Assembly: GCF_001422445.1 (NCBI RefSeq)
Contig: NZ_LMNA01000012.1
Span: forward strand, 124,001 to 188,000
Direction: 5' to 3'
From: Pseudorhodoferax sp. Leaf274
Lineage (GTDB): Bacteria > Pseudomonadota > Gammaproteobacteria > Burkholderiales > Burkholderiaceae_C
Length of the DNA: 64,000 nucleotides
The stretch's first letter is position 1. The number at the start of each line of letters is the position of its first letter. Below are positions 58,390-64,000 of this stretch, one piece after another. The translations under genes and the position numbers were made by a program. The notes beneath the pieces are model-generated. The model was not told the origin of the DNA, did no database searches, and saw nothing but the letters and a program-made list of their open reading frames with translations.

Positions 58390-58508
58390 CGGCGTCGGGC
58401 AACCTGTCAATCGGAAACCGTTGCCATTTCCGCGACTGACGTTTTTGCCTTCTTGTTGGCCGTGGTAGGGATCCTTGCGCAACGCAGCAGTGTCTTGCTG
58501 AGGAAAAA

Positions 58509-59687
58509 TTATCCAGGATTATCAGAAATGATATCTGGAAAATTGACCAAGTCTGCAGAAGCTGATTTAGCTCTTTCAAAAATATCCGAGTAATTCGGCG
58601 TTTTTATTCCAGTTCGGGTCTTCATCCAGCGTTCGATCAGTTGGGCCATCTCACTCGGGTCATCCGTTGCCGTGATCGAATCGCCTACGTGGTTGCTAAA
58701 CTTCGTTGAAATAATTGGAATTCCAAGCTGCATCGCTTCGATCAGCTTGATTTGAAATCCAGATCCATGCCTTGTGGGGTTCAAGAAGAGCGACGCGTTC
58801 CGCATGAGGCTCTCATATTCAGTGCGTGCCAGCAGACCCGCATACTCGAGATTGCTGAAGCGTGAAGCGAGGTTCTTCAGGTAGCCATCTTGATCCCGCC
58901 CCGTCAGGACGAAGGAAATTTGCGGATCCACTTTGGGCATGACTTCTGCGAAAAACCAGTCCAGCGACAGTACATTCGGCTGCCACGTGGCGTTGGTTGG
59001 CATGATCACATATCGCTTGCCAACCACAGCAGAGTGAATGTCGCTGGAGGGCTTCCGAAAGGCCGGAGGAATTACAGAAATACGGAGATTTGGCGCAAGG
59101 GATCGCAGGGCATCTGCATCCTTTTCTGTAAAGCAAGCCACGGCATCGGCTTCTTTCAAAATCCGTTGTTCGTGCCGCTCCATTCGGCGCGCTTCGCCCC
59201 GCAACCGCCCCATCAGGGTCTGCGGCTTGGCATAGTCAACGATCAGCGATTCGACATTGTGGGCGAGATAAATGCGCTTGAAGTCTCGGCATTCCGCCCA
59301 CACGAGCGTGCTCGGAATGTTGTCAAAGAGAACGACATCGGCTTGCGCGCGCTCAAGGTATTCTTCAATCTGACGGGCGACTTGGCGTCGTTCAAACTTC
59401 CTGTAGAACCATGGTCCGCGCTGAAAATTTCGTTCGAGAAAAAAGCGTAAACGCTCCATTGGACGCTTCTTGGCAGCGGGACGGCTGAGTGGCCAGCACG
59501 GCGTCTCTATCGAGCCTGCGAGAGACATCGGTCCCAGGTTATCCCAATCGATAAATGCAACGCTCAAGTCGCATAAGTCCTGAAGAAGCTTGGCTCTATC
59601 CACGCCGATCACGCCTCCCCCCGAACTGACGCTGCTTGGTGGCTCACTCAGGATCAGAAGTGCCCTTTTTTTTTGCTGCAATACCAT
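58509..59687 (-). CDS. Glycosyltransferase (GT4-like, GT-B fold)
   Basis: This 392-residue protein lacks membrane segments. The C-terminal half has the GT-B nucleotide-sugar binding pattern: RYVIMPTNATWQPN, ISFVLTGRDQDGYLKN, and SLFLNPTRHGSGFQIKLIEAM followed by GIPIISTKF, with the Glu typical of retaining GT4 enzymes. It would add a sugar to a lipid-linked chain. The donor and acceptor are unknown. It is the most AT-rich gene of the window, a strong sign of transfer. It converges on the acyltransferase gene with 119 bases between stops. Confidence 0.87.
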   Translation of the reverse strand: MVLQQKKRALLILSEPPSSVSSGGGVIGVDRAKLLQDLCDLSVAFIDWDNLGPMSLAGSIETPCWPLSRPAAKKRPMERLRFFLERNFQRGPWFYRKFERRQVARQIEEYLERAQADVVLFDNIPSTLVWAECRDFKRIYLAHNVESLIVDYAKPQTLMGRLRGEARRMERHEQRILKEADAVACFTEKDADALRSLAPNLRISVIPPAFRKPSSDIHSAVVGKRYVIMPTNATWQPNVLSLDWFFAEVMPKVDPQISFVLTGRDQDGYLKNLASRFSNLEYAGLLARTEYESLMRNASLFLNPTRHGSGFQIKLIEAMQLGIPIISTKFSNHVGDSITATDDPSEMAQLIERWMKTRTGIKTPNYSDIFERAKSASADLVNFPDIISDNPG

Positions 59688-59765
59688 GGTTTGTAGTCAG
59701 GCGTCAGGTTTTTAAGCGGCAGGAATGTGGTAGATGATCATTTTTTCTTTGACGGTGCGCTTGAT

Positions 59766-59802
59766 GATCACCTGGTTTCTCATCGGAAAAAACGAGGTGA
59801 TC
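59766..59802. repeat. Hairpin between pyruvyl transferase-like and glycosyltransferase genes
   Basis: GATCACCT (59766-59773) pairs with AGGTGATC (59795-59802); after a single G/G mismatch, GTTT (59775-59778) pairs with AAAC (59790-59793) around a ten-base loop. It lies in the 139-base AT-rich gap upstream of the glycosyltransferase and after the stop of the pyruvyl transferase-like gene. No U tract follows in the direction of transcription, so it may be a processing or stabilising hairpin or an operator rather than a terminator. Confidence 0.5.
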
Positions 59803-59826
59803 GATCCGATGAAAATAGAAGAAAAT

Positions 59827-61107
59827 TTATTGAGGCGCGCCCGTCAGCTGCTGCATGTTCAGCTCAGACGCCTTCTTCACCGAAGGAAGCTGTGCATTCA
59901 CTTGGCCGGTCAGCGCGGGTAGGCGGTCGATGAAATCGTTGATCAAGGAGGCAAGTTTTTGCGGATCGACAGCATCTGCAGGTGGCAGCAAAAAGCGTTC
60001 TGGATAATTGAAATGTGCAAACAGGCCCTGAAACTTGTCTTGATAAGTCATTGCTGCCACTGGCTTCCCGGTGCCAAGCGTTGCAATTGCAAGGTGCATG
60101 CGGCCTGTGACCACCCCATCGGCCGCTCCTGCCATGGCCTTGAGTTCTGAAGCAGAGTACTGCCTGGTCGAATACATCTGACGCTCACCCAACTCCTCTT
60201 GCAGGGCTTTGGCGATCGGTCCAAGACAAGCATCGTCGCCTTCTTCACCGCGGTAGTCGTGCGAGAGAAGGAGTAGTGCAACCCGCTTTGCGCGGATGAC
60301 CTGCCTCAGCGCCTCTATCGCGCTGGCGACGAGGCCCTCCACCTGCGCAGGTGTGGCTTTGGTGATCAACATGGGGTGCAAATTGAACCCGAGCACGATC
60401 ATGCCGGCCGCACGTTGGCGGTCCGCCCACGCCATCACGTGCCGTACTGCATCAGATGAATCATCTGGCTCGAGCATGAAAGCGGCATCCGCAACCAGGT
60501 GCGATTCAATTCGGCTGAAGCGTTGAAACCTTCCTCGTGAAATGCGGTCCCGAACATTGACGGCTACCGACGGGCTAAGATTGTTGAATACCGGGCGCAG
60601 CAGTGAACTCGGGGACGAGTTGAAACTGAAACCCGAAAATGCTACTTTGGTGCCTCGGCGCGCAGCACACTCTGCGAACGCAAGCAATCTGGCAGTGGTG
60701 ACTGGGTTGTAATATCCATCCATCACGTCAGCGCCAATGACCACCATCAAGTGCGGATCAAAAGAATCTACGAGTTTGATATCCCCTTCCATCCATCCCG
60801 ACCAAGCAGGTATGGATTGAAATCCAAGCCTGAGGGCCGCATCGCGGGCAAGTTCCGTGGCAGTGATGGCTGCAACCTCGAGGTCGCGATGGCATTCACG
60901 CAAGCGCGCGACGATGGCGGTGATCATGGCTTCATCGCCTTTTGACCCGATCAACGTCCATGCATCGCAAGGCACGATCAGCAGGCGCGTGGGCGGTGGC
61001 GCTTTATTCTCCGTCGGCCGATACGTTGATAGAAATCTTCGGATGCGCCGGATTTGCTTCCATGCTCTATATTGGCTAATAAGGCGATTAATTCTGGGAT
61101 AGGCCAT
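59827..61107 (-). CDS. Polysaccharide pyruvyl transferase family protein
   Basis: This 426-residue protein has the family pattern GSKGDEAMITAIVARLRE near the start, MVVIGADVMDGYYNPVT in the middle, and VVTGRMHLAIATLGTGKPVA near the C-terminus with the conserved GRMH. Family members add a pyruvyl ketal to a sugar in surface polysaccharides, although some are of other function. It lies between the glycosyltransferase and the flippase gene on the same strand. ATG at 61107 is chosen. Confidence 0.87.
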   Translation of the reverse strand: MAYPRINRLISQYRAWKQIRRIRRFLSTYRPTENKAPPPTRLLIVPCDAWTLIGSKGDEAMITAIVARLRECHRDLEVAAITATELARDAALRLGFQSIPAWSGWMEGDIKLVDSFDPHLMVVIGADVMDGYYNPVTTARLLAFAECAARRGTKVAFSGFSFNSSPSSLLRPVFNNLSPSVAVNVRDRISRGRFQRFSRIESHLVADAAFMLEPDDSSDAVRHVMAWADRQRAAGMIVLGFNLHPMLITKATPAQVEGLVASAIEALRQVIRAKRVALLLLSHDYRGEEGDDACLGPIAKALQEELGERQMYSTRQYSASELKAMAGAADGVVTGRMHLAIATLGTGKPVAAMTYQDKFQGLFAHFNYPERFLLPPADAVDPQKLASLINDFIDRLPALTGQVNAQLPSVKKASELNMQQLTGAPQ

Positions 61108-61150
61108 GCTATTTATGGATTGACGTGATTGAAGCCAGGATATTATTGCG

Positions 61151-62644
61151 CTAGCTTTTTCGCGACCTTAGTAGCCGGAAAACTTCAACAAGTTGCTGAC
61201 GTGCAAAGAGGAACAAGAATGCGATGTACCCAACTCCGCCTGCTGCCGAGCAGATGATGAGCTTGAATATCTCTGGGAACTGTTGGCCTTGCAGGAAATG
61301 GTACGCGCTCATGGCGATCGCCATCATGGCAATACAGCCGAAGATCATGGCTTGAATTCTTCTCCAAAGTTCAATCAACGAAATTCCCACCAAGACCTGA
61401 AGAACATAGAAGCTGGCCGGTGTAATTGCCAGTTGGCTCAGAATATATGCGTATAGCAACTGCGTCATTTCGCCATCGCGAAAATAAGTCAAGGTGCTGA
61501 ATGTCAGAATGATTTTTACAACCATGAACTTCAGCCCAATGGAGGGCTTGCCAATGGCGTTGTAAACTGTCCCGTTATAAAACTGCATGACTTGTATCGC
61601 TCCAAGGAGCGCGGTCCAGCGCATTACTTCAGCGCTGGCGATCCATTTCTCTCCAAAAAGAACGATCGTGATGGAAGGCGCCAACGCTGCCACCATGCAA
61701 AAAATTGGCACCGCCACCGTGGCGGTGATTGCGACACTTTTGTAATATGCCGAGATCAGGGCAGGCCTATCCTGGGAGAGTCGTGAGAAACTGCTATGCG
61801 CCACGTCCAGAATGGTGGAGCTGAACATTTGCATCAGCGCTTGGTAGAACTTCAATCCCACGGTGTAAACCGCGAGGGCTGCAGGGCCCAATGTGGCGGC
61901 AAGAAAAACTTCAATATATCTGTTGTTGGCGAAATCCAGTACATAAGTACTCAACCTGCTGGAGCTGTAACCGATCAATGGGCGCAGACCGCGTATGTCG
62001 GTGGCCCTCGTGAGCCTCCAGGCGGGCCTGAACCACAGGCAGAGCGTGAACGTGACAGCTCCAATGATTGCCTGGAATACTAGGCTCCAGACGCCGAAAC
62101 CAGCCAGAACCATGGCGATGACGGCGGCACTGCCGACGAAAGTGGAGGCAAGAGTCGCGGTCGCGATTCGTTTGTAATCGAGCGCTCGCCGCCGCATGGC
62201 CAGCTGGCCGAACGATGCAGCCGATATAGGAAGAACAAGCGCAGAGACCTGCAGAATGCGCGTCAATTCAGGTTGTTTCATGAACGACGCAATGAATGGC
62301 GCAAGAAGGCAAACAGAGATCGTCAGAAAAATCGCGACAGAAATATTGAGCCAGAACACCGTATTCATTTGCTGCGGTGTGATGGTTTCGCGTTGGACGA
62401 CCGCCTCGCTCAAACCCTGTTCTGCCAGCATGCTGAGAAAGGTGAGAATCACGGTGGTCATGGCATACAAGCCGATCTCGGCGGGCGAAAGCACGCGCGC
62501 CAAAACCATGAATACGCCAAGCGAACTCAGTCGAAATGTCCAGCTCTGGATAGCCGACCAGATCAATCCCAACCGCACCTTGTCGCGCAATGATTCCGCC
62601 ACTTTGACTCCTGCTGTAGGTATGGAGGGGGTTTCAGTTGTCAT
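61151..62644 (-). CDS. Lipopolysaccharide/polysaccharide flippase, Wzx-like (MOP superfamily)
   Basis: This 497-residue membrane protein has 12-14 hydrophobic helices and begins KVRLGLIWSAIQSWTFRLSS, then GVFMVLARVLSPAEIGLYAM, the classic start of polysaccharide transport proteins. It would move lipid-linked repeat units across the inner membrane. Its ATG at 62644 overlaps the 3' end of the nitroreductase gene by 11 bases, so translation is coupled. The pyruvyl transferase-like gene follows by 43 bases. Confidence 0.92.
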   Translation of the reverse strand: MTTETPSIPTAGVKVAESLRDKVRLGLIWSAIQSWTFRLSSLGVFMVLARVLSPAEIGLYAMTTVILTFLSMLAEQGLSEAVVQRETITPQQMNTVFWLNISVAIFLTISVCLLAPFIASFMKQPELTRILQVSALVLPISAASFGQLAMRRRALDYKRIATATLASTFVGSAAVIAMVLAGFGVWSLVFQAIIGAVTFTLCLWFRPAWRLTRATDIRGLRPLIGYSSSRLSTYVLDFANNRYIEVFLAATLGPAALAVYTVGLKFYQALMQMFSSTILDVAHSSFSRLSQDRPALISAYYKSVAITATVAVPIFCMVAALAPSITIVLFGEKWIASAEVMRWTALLGAIQVMQFYNGTVYNAIGKPSIGLKFMVVKIILTFSTLTYFRDGEMTQLLYAYILSQLAITPASFYVLQVLVGISLIELWRRIQAMIFGCIAMMAIAMSAYHFLQGQQFPEIFKLIICSAAGGVGYIAFLFLFARQQLVEVFRLLRSRKS

Positions 62645-63680
62645 GGATTGTCGTCATCGACTGTGGGGTGCGCCGGGGGGAGCGGGGTACGAGGGCGTTC
62701 GCCGAAGCATATCCAACCGCCAAATACATGATGATTTTCTCGTGGTCGGCAATATTGCCTTGCTGGTGCGCGCGCTGGTCCAGGTCTGGCGCAACGCACC
62801 AATTCAGGCAGCAGCTTGCAATGCCGCGCGCCTGTAAGGCGAGGATGAGGCTCATGGAAAAGAGACCCGAGTCGATGTAGGGTTGGTTGCGTTCCGAGGC
62901 GTCGAAAAAATAGCGACTGTCGGCGCAGATAACGATCAAGGTGCTGAGCTGATGGCCGAATCCGGTGTTTCCATTTTGCAGTTCGAGCAAACGCGCAATT
63001 TGCTTGGGATCTCTGTAGATGTGAACGAGCCATGGCTGCCGGTTGCAAGCGCTGGGACTGAGTTGCGCTGCTGCGATTGCATCTTGCACAAGATCAAGTG
63101 GCACCACGACGTCAGAATAAGAGCGAACACTGCGCCTGTCTTTGCAAAGCTGATCAAATATCTCGGTCGTACCGTCGGTCGGACGATAAGGCACCGGCGT
63201 CGAAGAATCAGGTGCCGAAGGCATAGAGGTGTCTATGCAAGCGTCCAATGCGGTGAAGATGCTGGCTGCCTCGTGGGAGGGAGGTGGTGTTTCGTCCAGA
63301 CGGTTTCGATAAGCGCGCAATGTTTCAATGGCGCCGATATACACTGGATCGTTGGTCGAAAAGCCGGCGCGGTGCCAGCGCGCTACCAACTTACAAGTGG
63401 CAAGAACGGGATCGCGGCCGAAGAATCGTTTAGGGCCGGAAATGCACAGGCCTTTTTCCAACTTGTGGTATTGAAAAATGAGTTCCGCGCTGAGCTTGGC
63501 GTAGGAAGCGTCGTGTTCGGCCCAGAACATGAACCGCTTGGCTTGGGTGATGTCGCCAATGAAATAGCGCAGCTTGTGCCAGCGTCTGATGTTGACCTTG
63601 AATTCGTCCAGTCGGCGTTTTGCCCTTGGGAAAGGCTTGACCAGAAGATTCACAGGGGCCACTAGGAGCTTCTTGAGCAT
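62634..63680 (-). CDS. Nitroreductase-family protein of the polysaccharide cluster
   Basis: This 348-residue protein has a basic N-terminal segment of about 160 residues with helices (LIFQYHKLEKGLCISGPKRF) and a C-terminal nitroreductase FMN-type domain: KDRRSVRSYSDVVVPLDLVQ, LSPSACNRQPWLVHIYRDP and ARGIASCCLNWCV. Members of this form are seen in exopolysaccharide loci, where their activity is unknown. It lies 60 bases after the last gene and overlaps the flippase gene. Confidence 0.87.
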   Translation of the reverse strand: MLKKLLVAPVNLLVKPFPRAKRRLDEFKVNIRRWHKLRYFIGDITQAKRFMFWAEHDASYAKLSAELIFQYHKLEKGLCISGPKRFFGRDPVLATCKLVARWHRAGFSTNDPVYIGAIETLRAYRNRLDETPPPSHEAASIFTALDACIDTSMPSAPDSSTPVPYRPTDGTTEIFDQLCKDRRSVRSYSDVVVPLDLVQDAIAAAQLSPSACNRQPWLVHIYRDPKQIARLLELQNGNTGFGHQLSTLIVICADSRYFFDASERNQPYIDSGLFSMSLILALQARGIASCCLNWCVAPDLDQRAHQQGNIADHEKIIMYLAVGYASANALVPRSPRRTPQSMTTIHDN

Positions 63681-63740
63681 GGCTGCAGCCTTTCTCGATG
63701 TCCAGGCAAAGGCTGGTTGGCGCGAACTTGCCGAATGGTT

Positions 63741-64000
63741 TTAGTTGATCGAGGCGGCGCCCTGGTCCTGGGGCTTGCCGAAAGGGTGGCGACTGCAGAA
63801 CAGGTCGGACGACGCGCGTGCCGCACGTTCTCGGATCTTCCACGATAGCCTTGCAGCCCGTTGCCTGGCGGTGGGCAGGAATTCCTCCTGCGCCGAATGC
63901 CCGATGGTGGAAGGTCCGTGACGCTCCAGCACAGGAAATGGGAAAAGGCAGTAATTGCGCACGCCATAGTCCCAATACCTGGACATCGCCCAATCGACGG
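63741..64000 (-). CDS. Glycosyltransferase, C-terminal part (GT25-like; start outside window)
   Basis: The frame runs into the right edge, so only the last 86 residues are visible: VDWAMSRYWDYGVRNYCLFP, then FPVLERHGPSTIGHSAQ and a basic helical tail. The DxxMxxYW...YGV...FPV...STIG pattern resembles the end of glycosyltransferase family 25 (LPS biosynthesis type). It would be the next gene of the polysaccharide locus. Assignment is tentative without the N-terminus. Confidence 0.6.
   Translation of the reverse strand, partial: VDWAMSRYWDYGVRNYCLFPFPVLERHGPSTIGHSAQEEFLPTARQRAARLSWKIRERAARASSDLFCSRHPFGKPQDQGAASIN

Overview
The window is high-GC DNA with very tight gene packing. Its gene content and order point to a member of the Burkholderiales, most likely Comamonadaceae. 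Supporting signs are ntrB-ntrC next to a DUF4124-type gene, a purM / hda-HAD-pcnB-folK block, an intracellular PHB depolymerase with a Cys nucleophile, and a folA-thyA pair. This is inference from protein families and synteny; no 16S rRNA or tRNA gene was seen, and genus cannot be fixed from the sequence.

Layout. (1) 1-3065: nitrogen two-component system ntrBC behind the 3' end of a DUF4124-like gene. (2) 3075-11595: a leftward operon (SDR dehydrogenase, TRAP transporter P-Q-M, split transketolase N and C halves, then a second full-length but divergent transketolase) with a divergent LysR regulator; this looks like a catabolic locus for an imported carbohydrate-type acid or polyol of unknown identity. 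(3) 11597-18028: exonuclease III, an AraC regulator, and facing it a two-gene module of unknown function: a large protein with a nucleotidyltransferase-like GS...DxD signature and a partner with three internal repeats. (4) 18299-23637: phosphodiesterase, amidohydrolase, TauD-type dioxygenase facing a BASS transporter across a perfect inverted repeat, then a foreign-looking cysteinyl-tRNA synthetase with what reads as a transcription attenuator immediately before its ribosome binding site. (5) 23743-30128: Nudix hydrolase and a cytochrome oxidase cluster with fused subunits I-III, CtaG, subunit II lipoprotein, DUF2231 and CopD-like membrane proteins. (6) 30497-53855: mostly core metabolism and housekeeping (folA, thyA, a ccdAB toxin-antitoxin pair, FAD-linked dehydrogenase, YihY, metY-type enzyme, CBS protein, phaZ, GST, cupin, aroC, DEAD-box helicase, apaH, CorC-type protein, purM, hda, HAD phosphatase, pcnB, folK).

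(7) 53831-64000: a clear shift to lower GC and different codon use, with a tandem SUMF1-domain protein, an OafA-type acyltransferase with SGNH domain, a glycosyltransferase, a polysaccharide pyruvyl transferase-family protein, a Wzx-like flippase, a nitroreductase-family protein and the end of a GT25-like glycosyltransferase. This is an acquired exopolysaccharide or O-antigen type locus that begins inside the 3' end of folK.

The most unusual items are the NTase-like/repeat-protein module at 13735-18028, the attenuator-controlled second CysRS at 22104-23637, and the operon that carries two different transketolases. Start codons were chosen from Shine-Dalgarno sites, overlaps and family N-termini; where several remain possible this is stated.
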